Source of the DNA: an uncultured Lachnospiraceae bacterium
GTDB taxonomy: Bacteria; Bacillota; Clostridia; Lachnospirales; Lachnospiraceae
DNA: 64,000 bases
Assembly (NCBI GenBank): GCA_947176065.1
Contig: CAMWPB010000014.1
Span: 1-64,000 of the forward strand
Direction of reading: 5' to 3'
Positions 17,252 through 26,654 of the stretch are shown in pieces. The stretch's first letter is position 1; each line of letters starts with the position of its first letter. The translations under genes were made by a program, and so were the position numbers. Below the pieces are notes generated by a model. That model was not told where the DNA came from. It did no database searches and worked only from the letters and a program-made list of their open reading frames with translations.

Positions 17252-18337
17252 TTATTGTATATACTCACTTGTCTGCTGTTTGATTTCTTCATTGATCCGC
17301 TGCACCTGGGATGAGGGTCTGTAGCTTTCCCCGGGATATAAAATCTGGTGAAGCTGCCTTACATTCTCCTCCAGATCAACCGGGATCACGCAGCTTCCCT
17401 TGCTTCCCACATTGGCCCCGGCTCTGCCTCCCTCAAAGGGAAATCCGTCGCTGGCCGTCATATTGTAGCCCGCCACGCTTCCCAGCACGCTCAGGATCTC
17501 ATTCACATCCAGAGAGGTCTCCACCTGCGGCAGAACAGCATTAACCATATCAGTCAATGTGCTGACCGAAGCGCTTCCCGCCTTATCCATCATGGCCGCA
17601 AGCACTTCTCTCTGCCTCTGCGCTCTTCTGAAATCATCTCCCTTTGTGTAACGGATCCGGCAGTAGGCCGTGGCCTGCATCCCGTTCAAAAGCTGTCTGC
17701 CGCTCTGCGTAACCGGTGTGTAATCCACACCCAGCTCCTCCGCCATACAGAGCTGGTAATTATTCAGATGAGAAATCTCCGAGTCCGTAATCTCAATTTC
17801 CACGCCGCCCAGCGCATCCACCGCGTCGATCAGTCCCGAAAAGCCGATGGTCACATAATCCGTAATATCCAGATCCAGGTTCATATTGAGCATATTGATC
17901 GCCTGCTCCGGCCCGCCCTGGGCATAGGCCGTATTGCATTTGTTATAAGAGTCGTTACTCAGATTCAGGTAAGTATCCCGGAACACGGAAACCAGCCTGA
18001 TCTCCTGCGTATCCTGATTAATACTGGCAATCATAATGGTGTCGCTTCTGGTACCTCTCCCCAGCTCGCCGTCTCTGGCATCCACACCGAAGAGTGCAAT
18101 GTTGCGGTACCCTTTTTTCTTTTCCTCCTTCTTCGTCTCCGTCCGCTTCACATCGGTCGTCTTTTTCCTGACGACCTCCTCATTCATGCGGATATTTTCC
18201 TCGTCGATGTCCTTGTGGTTAACCTCGCCTGTCATCGTGACCACCACATACATGACTCCTATAGCGAGAAACAGAACGCAGATTTCCACGATCAGAAGAG
18301 GTATGCTGCCCCGAAAGCCGTGCTTTCTCTTATCCAT
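17252..18337 (-). CDS. LytR-CpsA-Psr (LCP) family cell-wall glycopolymer ligase
   Basis: A 361-residue type-II membrane protein: short basic N-terminus, one transmembrane helix (about 13-36), a Lys/Glu-rich linker to about 75, then the LCP catalytic domain. Seen: LFGVDARDGELGRGTRSDTIMIASI with the conserved Asp/Arg residues, LVSVFRDTYL and the late RIRYTKGDDFRRAQRQREVL motif with the conserved arginines. LCP enzymes transfer undecaprenyl-phosphate-linked glycopolymers (teichoic acid, capsule) to peptidoglycan. AAAGGAGTCAGT precedes the ATG. It lies 147 bp downstream of radA. Confidence 0.92.
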   Translation of the reverse strand: MDKRKHGFRGSIPLLIVEICVLFLAIGVMYVVVTMTGEVNHKDIDEENIRMNEEVVRKKTTDVKRTETKKEEKKKGYRNIALFGVDARDGELGRGTRSDTIMIASINQDTQEIRLVSVFRDTYLNLSNDSYNKCNTAYAQGGPEQAINMLNMNLDLDITDYVTIGFSGLIDAVDALGGVEIEITDSEISHLNNYQLCMAEELGVDYTPVTQSGRQLLNGMQATAYCRIRYTKGDDFRRAQRQREVLAAMMDKAGSASVSTLTDMVNAVLPQVETSLDVNEILSVLGSVAGYNMTASDGFPFEGGRAGANVGSKGSCVIPVDLEENVRQLHQILYPGESYRPSSQVQRINEEIKQQTSEYIQ

Positions 18338-18484
18338 ACTGACTCCTTTGTCAGACCTTTTCCCTGTTGTACGAAATCGTCGCCAAACGCCGGCGGTTCA
18401 GAGAATGCCCTGCACTCCCCTTTCGCAATTTTCCATAATCATAAAAAAATGAATAGCCCCGGATATCGTACCACATAAACGGCG

Positions 18485-19852
18485 CTAAATCAAGTCGATG
18501 GCGTCCCGTACCGTCTTAACGCCGATCACCTGAATCCCTTCTTTCGTCCTGATCTGCCCCGCATTGACCGCCGGAAGAACGCACGTGGTAAATCCCAGCT
18601 TTGCGGCCTCCGCCACCCGCTGGGATGCCTGCGAGACCCCCCGCACTTCCCCGCTCAATCCGATTTCACCGAAAACAATCGTCCGGTCGTCGATGGCCCG
18701 GTTCTTAAAACTGGAAGCCGCCGCCATGGCTACTCCCAGATCAATGGCAGGCTCCGCAATCCGCATACCGCCCGCCAGATTCACGTAAGCGTCACAGTCC
18801 GACATCTGCAGATTCAACCGCTTCTCCAAAACCGCCATCAGGAGATTTAATCTGTTAAAATCCATGCCCGTAGCCTGTCTTCTCGGTATGCCGAAATTGC
18901 TGTGACAGACTAACGCCTGAATTTCCAGCAAAATCGGCCTGGTTCCTTCCATGGAGCAGGACACCACGGAACCGCTGGCTCCCTCCGGCTTGCCGCTCAG
19001 CATAAACTCAGAAGCGTTTTCCACTTCCGCAAGCCCTTCCTCCCTCATCTCAAAAACGCCGATCTCGTTGGTGGAGCCGAACCGGTTTTTGACACCCCTC
19101 AGAATCCGGTAGGAAGCGTGTCTGTCCCCTTCGAAATAGAGCACCGTGTCCACCATATGCTCCAAAACCCTCGGCCCCGCCACGGTTCCCTCCTTCGTCA
19201 CATGGCCCACGATCAGGATGGAAATGCCCAGCCCTTTGGCGAGCTGCATCAGCACATTGGTGGACTCCCTCACCTGAGAGACGCTGCCCGGCGCGGAAGA
19301 TATTTCTTCCCGGTACATGGTCTGTATGGAATCAATGACCGCCACCGCGGGCTGTTGTTTGCGGATGGTCTGTTCCACGGTTTCCAGATTCGTCTCGCAC
19401 AGAAGGAGAAGCTGATCCGAAAATTCCCCAAGCCTGTTGGCACGCATCTTGATCTGCTGTAGGGATTCCTCTCCAGATATATAGAGAAGCTTGCGGCCAT
19501 CCGCCGCCATATGCCTGCACACCTGCAGGAGCAGGGTGGACTTTCCGATGCCGGGATCACCGCCCACCAGCGTGAGCGATCCGGGCACTATCCCGCCGCC
19601 AAGCACTCTGTCAAGCTCTGTGATATGCGTGGTCATGCGCTCTCCCTCGCGCAGATCCACCTGCTTTAAGCTCACCGGCTCCGCAGCCCTTTTCCCGGAC
19701 ATGCTCCCGCCTGCCCCGCCGCTTCCCCGTCCGGCTGCCGGCTCTTCCACCATGGTATTCCACTCCTTACAGCCGGGACACTGCCCCAGCCATTTGGAGG
19801 ATTCATATCCGCAGCTCTGACAGAAAAACACCGTCGATTTCCCCTTTGCCAT
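18485..19852 (-). CDS. radA: DNA repair protein RadA/Sms
   Basis: A 455-residue protein in the full expected layout: N-terminal four-cysteine zinc finger (CQSCGYESSKWLGQCPGC, residues 10-27), RecA-like ATPase with Walker A GDPGIGKST near 98, the RadA-specific KNRFGSTNE motif near 256 and a C-terminal Lon-protease-like domain. RadA is a helicase-type ATPase that promotes branch migration during recombination and transformation. AAAGGAAACAGAA precedes the ATG. The clpC-radA proximity is as in Bacillus subtilis. A palindromic element (copy A) fills the upstream spacer. Confidence 0.97.
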   Translation of the reverse strand: MAKGKSTVFFCQSCGYESSKWLGQCPGCKEWNTMVEEPAAGRGSGGAGGSMSGKRAAEPVSLKQVDLREGERMTTHITELDRVLGGGIVPGSLTLVGGDPGIGKSTLLLQVCRHMAADGRKLLYISGEESLQQIKMRANRLGEFSDQLLLLCETNLETVEQTIRKQQPAVAVIDSIQTMYREEISSAPGSVSQVRESTNVLMQLAKGLGISILIVGHVTKEGTVAGPRVLEHMVDTVLYFEGDRHASYRILRGVKNRFGSTNEIGVFEMREEGLAEVENASEFMLSGKPEGASGSVVSCSMEGTRPILLEIQALVCHSNFGIPRRQATGMDFNRLNLLMAVLEKRLNLQMSDCDAYVNLAGGMRIAEPAIDLGVAMAAASSFKNRAIDDRTIVFGEIGLSGEVRGVSQASQRVAEAAKLGFTTCVLPAVNAGQIRTKEGIQVIGVKTVRDAIDLI

Positions 19853-19910
19853 TTCTGTTTCCTTTCTTTACACCCATATATCATTTCGAAACTCTTTCTT
19901 AAATTATTGG

Positions 19911-20045
19911 AATTGCACAAATAGTATAACCAACACAGACACGCTTGCGCTCCGTTCCAGCCGTAACAGCGCTAAACTCGAAAATACCTCGTTAAGCGCT
20001 GACGGCTTACAAGGGTCTGCTTATGGATTACACAACATGCACAAT
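19911..20045 (-). repeat. GNRA-hairpin palindromic element, copy A (opposite orientation)
   Basis: The same element as at 56825 but in reverse orientation. Its 3' arm (minus strand) is almost identical to that copy's, while the 5' arm has drifted. The central hairpin here has a perfect CAGCG/CGCTG outer stem and A-T pairs where other copies have G-C, with AGCCGT/ACGGCT beneath. The mini-hairpin loop is GCAA, still GNRA. It lies in the 305-bp gene-free stretch between radA and the 136-residue-protein gene. The rest of that stretch holds a terminator at 20096-20139 and nothing else I can identify. Confidence 0.82.
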
Positions 20046-20095
20046 ACAACATCGCCGAATAAGCGTTTTGCAATTACCTTACATATACTAAAAGA

Positions 20096-20139
20096 GGGGC
20101 TTTCACGCCAGACATGATTATATGTCAGCCGAAAGCCCC
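20096..20139 (-). terminator. Intrinsic terminator after the 136-residue-protein gene
   Basis: GGGGCTTTC and GAAAGCCCC form a nine-base-pair stem, with an inner GACAT/ATGTC hairpin; a T-rich run follows on the minus strand. It separates the clpC unit from radA. Confidence 0.7.
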
Positions 20140-20157
20140 TGATATCACGCCGACCGC

Positions 20158-20568
20158 CTACTTGACGATCTTTACTTCCACCGCTCCGACACTTGCAAGC
20201 TCCACGCTGATGCTCAGCTTCCCGCTCAGGTTGGTCTTCATCTCTCCTACGTTCGCGCCGTTCACATACACCGTATAAACCGTGTCTTCCTCCAGTCCCA
20301 CCGTAATCTGCGCGTCCTCATCACCTTCCACCGTGAAGGTAAGGCCGTTCTCCGTCTCCTCGAAACAGTTCACGCTTGTGCCCGGCTCCGACTCATAGGC
20401 AAACATGCCGTTTTTCTCAAGCTTCGTCAGCTCCTTAAAGGTCTTCACCTTATAAAGATTGCCGCCGTGCTCGTAATCCTCCAGCTTTGCCTTTGCCGCC
20501 AGCTTATGATTGCCAAAGCTGATCGTCCTGTCACTCTCTGCACGCAATAACTCCTCTACTACAGCCAT
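20158..20568 (-). CDS. Conserved Lachnospiraceae protein (sometimes labelled endosialidase)
   Basis: A 136-residue cytoplasmic protein without a signal peptide. The N-terminus (MAVVEELLRAESDRTISFGNHKL) resembles short Clostridia proteins that carry the database label 'endosialidase'. It has no glycosidase features, so that name should not be trusted. The C-terminal half is beta-rich (VYTVYVNGANVGEMKTNLSGKLSISVEL). AGGAGGAAAAAGCG precedes the ATG. It sits 53 bp downstream of clpC and is followed by a terminator, so a role linked to protein quality control is possible but unproven. Confidence 0.72.
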   Translation of the reverse strand: MAVVEELLRAESDRTISFGNHKLAAKAKLEDYEHGGNLYKVKTFKELTKLEKNGMFAYESEPGTSVNCFEETENGLTFTVEGDEDAQITVGLEEDTVYTVYVNGANVGEMKTNLSGKLSISVELASVGAVEVKIVK

Positions 20569-20621
20569 CGCTTTTTCCTCCTAATGTCTTTGGTTAATTT
20601 TATGACATCTGTGCAACCTAC

Positions 20622-23069
20622 CTACACAGGTTTTACCGTGAAGGTTATCTTCTTATTCTTAAGTCCCACAGATACCTTGTCGCCGCTCTTCACCTTTCCT
20701 GCCAGAATCTCCTCCGCCAGCGCGTCCTCGATCTCCGACTGGATTGCCCGCTTCATGGGTCTTGCCCCCATCTTGACATCCATATGCTTCTCGATCAGAT
20801 ACTCTTTCACGGAAGAACCGATATTCAGTTCGATATCCATCTGCTCCTTACAGCGTCTGGAAAGGTTCTTGGAAAGAAGGGTTACAATCGCCTTCATATC
20901 CTCCTTATTCAGAGGATGGAATACCATGATCTCATCAATCCTGTTGATAAACTCGGGCTTGAAGAGACGCTTCACCTCCTCCATGACCTTCCCTTTCATC
21001 TTGTCATAGCTCTGCTTCTCCGTCTCCGCCGCGCCAAATCCCAGATTCTTCGGATCAATGATGCGCTGCGCCCCGGCATTCGAGGTCATAATCAGAATGG
21101 TATTCTTAAAGCTCACCTTCCGCCCCTTGGAATCGGTGATATGTCCGTCGTCCAGCACCTGCAAAAGTACGTTAAACACATCCGGATGCGCCTTCTCTAT
21201 CTCATCAAAAAGCACCACGGAATACGGATTCCTGCGAATCTTCTCGGAGAGCTGGCCGCCTTCCTCGAATCCCACATAGCCCGGCGGTGACCCGATCATC
21301 TTGGACACCGAATGGCCTTCCATATACTCCGACATATCCACACGGATCAGCGCATTTTCCGAACCGAACATGGCTTCCGCCAAGGCTTTGGAAAGCTCCG
21401 TTTTTCCTACGCCCGTAGGCCCGAGAAAGAGGAATGACCCAATTGGTCGATTCGGATCCTGAAGTCCCACTCTGCCGCGCCGCATGGCCTTCGCCACCGC
21501 CACGACCGCCTCCTCCTGACCGATCACACGCCTGTGAAGAATGGATTCCAGCTTCAGCAGACGCTCGCTCTCCTTCTCCGCCAGTTTTTTCACGGGAATT
21601 TTGGTCCAGAGCGCCACCACTTCCGCAATCTCATTCTCTCCCACCACATAGGCGCTGTTTTTCTCCTCCTGCTCCAGCCGCTTTACGGTGCGCTCGTATT
21701 TTTTTATGCAGCTCTCCTGCTTCTTTTTCAGCTCCGCCGCCTGCGTAAATGCCTCCATACGGATCGACCGCTCGATCTGCAGATCGATCTTATCGATCTC
21801 CTCTGACAGCTCCTGCAGCTTATCGGGCTGCTTTGTCACATGCAGACGCACCGCCGCCGAGGCCTCATCAATCAGGTCTATCGCTTTATCCGGCAGATTC
21901 CTGTCATTGATGTAACGGGCCGACAGCGCCACCGCCGCGCTGATCGCCTCCGGCGTGATGGTAACCCGGTGATGCTCCTCATACTTATGTGCAATGCCCC
22001 GCAAAATATGCTCTGTCTCCTCAAGGGTCGGCTCCTCCACCGTCACCGGATGGAAACGCCGCTCCAGCGCCGCGTCCTTCTCCACATATTTGCGGTACTC
22101 AGCAATGGTGGTCGCGCCGATCAACTGAATTTCGCCCCTTGCAAGGGAGGGCTTTAAAATATTGGAGGCGTCGATGGCGCCCTCCGCGCCGCCCGCACCG
22201 ATGATGGTGTGCATCTCATCCAGAAACAGGATGATATTGCCGTCCTCGATCACTTCCTTAATGACTTTCTTAATCCGCTCCTCAAACTCGCCGCGGTACT
22301 TACTGCCCGCCACCATGCCGGAAAGATCCAGCGTCAAAAGTCTCTTATTCTGCACCGTAAAGGGAACGTCCCCGGTCACGATTCTGGCTGCAAGCCCTTC
22401 CACCACAGCCGTCTTGCCCACGCCCGGTTCTCCCACCAGACAGGGATTGTTCTTTGTGCGGCGGCTTAAAATCTGCACCACTCTGGTGATTTCCTCTTCC
22501 CTGCCGATCACCGGATCAAGCTTTCCCTCTCTGGCAAGCGCCGTCAGATCCCTGCTGTAATGGTCAAGCGTGGAGGTGTTCCCCTTTTTCTTATTCTGCT
22601 TTCTGCCCAGATCTTCTTTATAGAGCGCGCCGTCCTCTCCCATGGCCACCAGCACATCCACATAGAGCTTCTGCACGGAAATGCCCATGGTGTTTAAAAG
22701 CCTGACCGCCACGTTCTCCCCCTCTTTCAAAAGCGAGAGAAGAATGTGCTCCGTTCCCGTCTTGTCGCTGCGGAACCTGTCCGCCTGCCTGTGGGCCTCC
22801 TCCAGAATTGCCTGCGCACGTGGGGAATACCCATCCCTCTCCGCAATCAGCACGGAGGATTCCGGCACGATCAGATCCTTTATCATCTCTTTCAGCTTAA
22901 CCACGTCCACGCCGTTATTCAAAAGCACGGTCGCTGCAACGCCCGTATTTTCCCGTAAAAGTCCTAACAGGATATGCTCGCTTCCCACATAACTCTGCCG
23001 TAAGCTTCTGGCCGCCCTCTCCGCTAAGATCAGGGCCGTCTTCGCCTTATCCGTAAATTGTGGCTGCAT
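20622..23069 (-). CDS. clpC: ATP-dependent Clp protease ATP-binding subunit ClpC
   Basis: An 815-residue AAA+ unfoldase of full length. Two Clp N-repeats (residues 1-145), AAA-1 with Walker A GEPGVGKT near 215 and Walker B ILFLDEMHT, a middle coiled-coil domain (about 400-470), and AAA-2 with Walker A GPTGVGKT near 545 and the VLFDEIEKAHPDVFN motif. It unfolds substrates for ClpP; in Bacillus it needs the adaptors MecA or McsB. The mcsA/mcsB/ctsR genes that usually precede clpC are absent; instead a GntR-type gene ends one base before the start. Confidence 0.97.
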   Translation of the reverse strand: MQPQFTDKAKTALILAERAARSLRQSYVGSEHILLGLLRENTGVAATVLLNNGVDVVKLKEMIKDLIVPESSVLIAERDGYSPRAQAILEEAHRQADRFRSDKTGTEHILLSLLKEGENVAVRLLNTMGISVQKLYVDVLVAMGEDGALYKEDLGRKQNKKKGNTSTLDHYSRDLTALAREGKLDPVIGREEEITRVVQILSRRTKNNPCLVGEPGVGKTAVVEGLAARIVTGDVPFTVQNKRLLTLDLSGMVAGSKYRGEFEERIKKVIKEVIEDGNIILFLDEMHTIIGAGGAEGAIDASNILKPSLARGEIQLIGATTIAEYRKYVEKDAALERRFHPVTVEEPTLEETEHILRGIAHKYEEHHRVTITPEAISAAVALSARYINDRNLPDKAIDLIDEASAAVRLHVTKQPDKLQELSEEIDKIDLQIERSIRMEAFTQAAELKKKQESCIKKYERTVKRLEQEEKNSAYVVGENEIAEVVALWTKIPVKKLAEKESERLLKLESILHRRVIGQEEAVVAVAKAMRRGRVGLQDPNRPIGSFLFLGPTGVGKTELSKALAEAMFGSENALIRVDMSEYMEGHSVSKMIGSPPGYVGFEEGGQLSEKIRRNPYSVVLFDEIEKAHPDVFNVLLQVLDDGHITDSKGRKVSFKNTILIMTSNAGAQRIIDPKNLGFGAAETEKQSYDKMKGKVMEEVKRLFKPEFINRIDEIMVFHPLNKEDMKAIVTLLSKNLSRRCKEQMDIELNIGSSVKEYLIEKHMDVKMGARPMKRAIQSEIEDALAEEILAGKVKSGDKVSVGLKNKKITFTVKPV

Positions 23070-23453
23070 TTACTCTCTCATTCCTTTCCCATATTCCTCA
23101 TAGATCTCGTCTATAAGAGCATGCACTTCTTCGCCGGAAATATTCTTACAACTCGCCTTTGCCAGCGTGACTAACAGATCCTCCCTGATTTCTTCAATGG
23201 CACGCATCCGGTCAATATCCACGGCCACCATCACGCCCCGCCTGCGGTCCACCTTTACATAGCCCTCCTGCTTCAAAACGGTGTAGGCCTTGTTGACCGT
23301 ATGCATATTGATTCCGATGGTGTCCGCCAGCTGTCTGACGGAAGGGAGCATATCTCCCTCCTGAAACCGGGAAGAAGCAATCCCCATGATGATCTGATCC
23401 CTAAGCTGCATATAAATCGCCTGATCGCTGTTAAAATCTATCTCGATAAACAT
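23070..23453 (-). CDS. GntR-family regulator (short YtrA-like)
   Basis: A 127-residue protein. Residues 1-75 form the GntR winged helix (AIYMQLRDQIIMGIASSRFQEGDMLPSVRQLADTIGINMHTVNKAYTVLKQEGYV). The remaining 50 residues are a short helical tail and not an effector domain, as in the YtrA subfamily. YtrA-type regulators usually control ABC transporter genes. Here the gene ends one base before clpC and begins two bases after the SH3-domain protein gene, so it may take the place of CtsR at this locus. That role is inference. Confidence 0.9.
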   Translation of the reverse strand: MFIEIDFNSDQAIYMQLRDQIIMGIASSRFQEGDMLPSVRQLADTIGINMHTVNKAYTVLKQEGYVKVDRRRGVMVAVDIDRMRAIEEIREDLLVTLAKASCKNISGEEVHALIDEIYEEYGKGMRE

Positions 23454-23455
23454 AG

Positions 23456-24769
23456 TTATTTCAGATCCTTATCATCCATATTTAAAAATTCAAATTCGAA
23501 TTCGTCGTCATCCAGAAGGAAATTCTTGGCCTTGCGCGTCCTTGCGGGTCTGACAGCCGCTTCCGTGTCCGGCTCTTCCCGGTAAGTCACTTCACGCTGT
23601 CTGCGCTCCTGCCTGTCCGCACCGGCTCCGGCCTCCTCCCTTCTGCGGGGTCTGCGCACTTCCTCCACAGACGCTCTGCGGCCGGACTCCCGTTCTCTCT
23701 CCGCCGCCCTTCTGGCAGTCGGACGCTCATCGGGTGTCTCCTCCTCATCATCGTCCTCTTCGTCGTCCTCATAATCCTCATAGTATGCGTCGCGCAGCTT
23801 AAAGGCCATAATAACCACCACAACCGCAAGAATGGCCAAAAGCACAGCCAGAACGACAATCACAATCCGCTGCTTCACTATGGACTTCGTCTCATCCCCG
23901 TCATCCAGCGACTGGGAATAGGATGATTCCAAAAGGGGCACAAGCTTCTGCTTCTGTCCTGTAACGTTATCATAAATATACCACGCCTCTTCCCCGTCGG
24001 AAGTGGTCTCGATTTTCAGCTCATAATCGTTTCTCGGCGCGGCCGCCGGCTCTTCCGGCTCCTCCTCCGGCACTTCTTCCGGCTCCTCCTCCATTGGCAG
24101 CATCTCGCCCAGCTCTAACAGATCGGATCGGATATAGCCCGTTCTCTCCGAGCCGTTTGACGCGGTAAAGGTAACGAAGTACCATGTCTTGCTGTCGCTG
24201 CCCTCGGATTTGCCGCTCACCACAACCTGCGTGCCGGGCGCCAGGGAATCCACCGGGTTTTTCGATGTGGAAGGGTCGGGGCGCACCTTCGCCTGTACTT
24301 TGGTGCTGCCATACTGGAGGTCCATCGCCTCCTGCGCTTCTACCTGTGCGCCTCCTTCGGAAGCCGCCGGTTCCTGCCCGCCTGCATCTGCACTCTCCGA
24401 TGCCTGCGTTTCCTGACTTTCCGTCGACACGGAAACCGTGGGAATGTCGCCATCCCCTTTTTTCTCTATCATATCGGCGCGGACATAGCCCATCGTGTTC
24501 GCGTCCACATACACCTGATACCAGGTAATCCCGGAAACGTCTACCTTACCCCGGATACTGATTTCCTTACCGACAGTGGAACTGCCGATCACCGCACTCT
24601 CCTGATCCGGCTGTTTCCTGATATTGACTGAGTTGGGCAATACGGTGCCCGTTGCCTCCGCCAGACTCACCATCGGATTACACCACGCAAGGAGAACCGC
24701 CGCGCCAAAAATGGCCACCGCCCTACATACATGCATCCCTCTTATCCGCTCGCTCTTTCGTATTTTCAT
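23456..24769 (-). CDS. SH3-domain membrane protein with charged cytoplasmic tail
   Basis: A signal-anchor or signal peptide lies in the first 40 residues. Two bacterial SH3 domains follow (about 45-105 with VNIRKQPDQESAVIG, and about 155-225 with AKVRPDPSTSKNPV), separated by a Ser/Gln/Glu-rich linker. Then comes a Pro/Glu-rich stretch, a transmembrane helix (IVIVVLAVLLAILAVVVVIMAF, near residue 310) and a highly charged tail of about 100 residues alternating Asp/Glu and Arg runs. SH3 domains bind peptidoglycan stems, so it may link the wall to a cytoplasmic partner. The start at 24769 uses GGAG six bases upstream. Confidence 0.8.
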   Translation of the reverse strand: MKIRKSERIRGMHVCRAVAIFGAAVLLAWCNPMVSLAEATGTVLPNSVNIRKQPDQESAVIGSSTVGKEISIRGKVDVSGITWYQVYVDANTMGYVRADMIEKKGDGDIPTVSVSTESQETQASESADAGGQEPAASEGGAQVEAQEAMDLQYGSTKVQAKVRPDPSTSKNPVDSLAPGTQVVVSGKSEGSDSKTWYFVTFTASNGSERTGYIRSDLLELGEMLPMEEEPEEVPEEEPEEPAAAPRNDYELKIETTSDGEEAWYIYDNVTGQKQKLVPLLESSYSQSLDDGDETKSIVKQRIVIVVLAVLLAILAVVVVIMAFKLRDAYYEDYEDDEEDDDEEETPDERPTARRAAERERESGRRASVEEVRRPRRREEAGAGADRQERRQREVTYREEPDTEAAVRPARTRKAKNFLLDDDEFEFEFLNMDDKDLK

Positions 24770-24816
24770 TCTGTTCTCCATTTCTGCGTTTTTCTGTTGT
24801 TTCTCCGTACCGGGAA

Positions 24817-25305
24817 TTACTCGTCTCTGCTAAAGCGCTTAGCGCCTTCCTCACCCTTGCGCCGCTCGGTGCTGTAACCGAACGTATCGCCATGATGCCT
24901 TGACTTTCTGGCCATCTCCTCCAGATCATGATGATAGTTCATCTCACACTTGGAACAATATCTGCCGCTGCGGATTGTCGCGCCGCAGATCTCACATTTT
25001 AAGTAAATGGCAGAATTTTGCGCGATCTCAAGCTTTCCCTCCTTGAGCATATCCCTTATGGATTTCTGCGATATCCCGGTAGCCTTGGAGACCTCCGCCG
25101 CATTTGCTCCCGTATGTTTCTCCACATAGTTGCGCGCCTTTCCGTAATCGTCATAATCAAGAACTCCGCACTTCTCGCACTGGTATTCGCCCAAACCTTT
25201 AAAAACCATAACGGCCCCGCACTCGGAACAGTAGGTGGGTCTGTTATAGGTATTAACCTCGCTAAACTCTTTCCTGAGCATCTCAATTCTTTCTTCCCTG
25301 CTCAT
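24817..25305 (-). CDS. Zinc-ribbon / helix-turn-helix protein (YvyF-like)
   Basis: A 162-residue cytoplasmic protein with two zinc ribbons: CSECGAVMVFKGLGEYQCEKC (about residues 27-47) and CEICGATIRSGRYCSKC (about 105-121). A helix-turn-helix-like segment lies between them (GANAAEVSKATGISQKSIRDMLKEGKL). The order resembles the flagellar-operon protein family typified by YvyF, which in Bacillus is linked to FlgM. No flagellar genes are visible here, so the role may differ. The start at 25305 has AGGAG seven bases upstream. It is last in line after the purine operon on the same strand, 47 bp downstream of purD. Confidence 0.72.
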   Translation of the reverse strand: MSREERIEMLRKEFSEVNTYNRPTYCSECGAVMVFKGLGEYQCEKCGVLDYDDYGKARNYVEKHTGANAAEVSKATGISQKSIRDMLKEGKLEIAQNSAIYLKCEICGATIRSGRYCSKCEMNYHHDLEEMARKSRHHGDTFGYSTERRKGEEGAKRFSRDE

Positions 25306-25352
25306 TGTATCACTCCTTTTGAATTCTCCCTCAATCACTCACACAGCGGCGC

Positions 25353-26624
25353 TTAAGCCTCGTCAATCGCCTTGCCGATGTCATGCCGCATATACTGCCG
25401 GTCAAAATGCACCCATTCGGCAGCCGCATAGGCATTCGCCCGCGCCTCCTTCAAGGTTGCGCCCTTTGCCGTCACGCCGAGCACCCTGCCGCCATTTGTT
25501 ACAATTTTACCATCCTTTAACGCCGTCCCCGCATGGAAGCAGTAGTACCCGTCCTTGCCGTCAAAGTTTTCCAGCCCCGTAATCTCAAAGCCTTTCTCGT
25601 AGGAAACGGGGTATCCTTCCGACGCCAGAATCACACAGACCGCCGCATTGTCCTCAAAGGAAAGCTCCATCCGGTCAAGCGTCCCGTCAATGCACGCCTC
25701 CACCACGTCAATCATGTCGTTCTTCATGCGCGGCAGCACCACCTGCGCCTCTGGATCGCCGAATCTGGCGTTATACTCCAAAACCTTCGGCCCGTCTTCG
25801 GTGAGCATCAGCCCAAAGAAGATCACGCCCTTAAAAGGTCTGCCCTCCGCCGCCATGGCGTCCACCGTAGCCTGATATATGTACTTGCGGCAGAACGCGT
25901 CCACCTCGTCCGTATAGAAGGGGCTGGGCGAAAACGTACCCATACCGCCTGTGTTCAGGCCCTGATCGCCGTCCAGCGCCCGCTTGTGATCCTGCGCGGA
26001 GGACATAATCCTGATCGTCTTCCCGTCCACAAAGGAAAGTACGGAAACCTCGCGTCCCGTCATAAACTCTTCGATCACCATACGGTTGCCGGCCGCGCCG
26101 AATTTTTTATCTTCCATAATGGTGCGCACGCCCTCTTTTGCCTCTTCGAGCGTCTCACAGATCAGCACGCCCTTACCCAGCGCAAGGCCGTCCGCCTTTA
26201 ATACCACCGGCATCTTCGCCGTTTCCAGATACGCAAGGGCCGCCTGCGGATCGTCGAAGTTCTCGTAGGCCGCCGTGGGAATGTTGTACTTTTTCATCAG
26301 ATCCTTGGAGAAAGCCTTGCTTCCCTCCAGAATCGCCGCATTTTTCCGGGGACCGAACACCCGGAGCCCCGCCGCCTCCATCTCGTCCACAAGGCCGCCC
26401 ACCAGCGGATCATCCATGCCAACGATGGTCAGGTCGATGGCTTTCTCTTTGGCGAAAGCCGTCAGCCTGTCAAATTCCATGGCACCGATGGGCACGCACT
26501 CCGCAATCTGCCCGATTCCCGCGTTGCCGGGCGCACAGTATATTTTATCCGCCTTCGGGCTCTTCGCCACGGCCGCCGCGATCGCATGCTCCCTGCCCCC
26601 GCTGCCAACAATTAAAATCTTCAT
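25353..26624 (-). CDS. purD: Phosphoribosylamine-glycine ligase
   Basis: GAR synthetase, the second step of de novo purine synthesis: phosphoribosylamine + glycine + ATP give GAR. The protein has 423 residues, the usual length. Seen: KILIVGSGGREHA at the N-terminus, the ATP-grasp region VVLKADGLALGKGV near 150, GLNTGGMGTFSPSPF near 235 and EYNARFGDPEAQV near 290 with the metal-binding Glu/Asn. The ATG at 26624 is preferred over one six bases earlier because of the distance to AAAGGAAA. It is last in the purE-M-N-D unit, separated from purN by 136 bp containing two strong hairpins. Confidence 0.97.
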   Translation of the reverse strand: MKILIVGSGGREHAIAAAVAKSPKADKIYCAPGNAGIGQIAECVPIGAMEFDRLTAFAKEKAIDLTIVGMDDPLVGGLVDEMEAAGLRVFGPRKNAAILEGSKAFSKDLMKKYNIPTAAYENFDDPQAALAYLETAKMPVVLKADGLALGKGVLICETLEEAKEGVRTIMEDKKFGAAGNRMVIEEFMTGREVSVLSFVDGKTIRIMSSAQDHKRALDGDQGLNTGGMGTFSPSPFYTDEVDAFCRKYIYQATVDAMAAEGRPFKGVIFFGLMLTEDGPKVLEYNARFGDPEAQVVLPRMKNDMIDVVEACIDGTLDRMELSFEDNAAVCVILASEGYPVSYEKGFEITGLENFDGKDGYYCFHAGTALKDGKIVTNGGRVLGVTAKGATLKEARANAYAAAEWVHFDRQYMRHDIGKAIDEA

Positions 26625-26654
26625 TATCATTTTCCTTTCACAATCCTACATATC

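Noticed and set aside
20158..20568. Endosialidase function
   Set aside because: The label exists for similar short proteins, but the 136-residue sequence shows no signal peptide, catalytic motif or glycosidase fold.
24817..25305. Evidence for a flagellar operon
   Set aside because: Only the YvyF-like and FapA-like proteins hint at it; no structural flagellar gene is present in the window.
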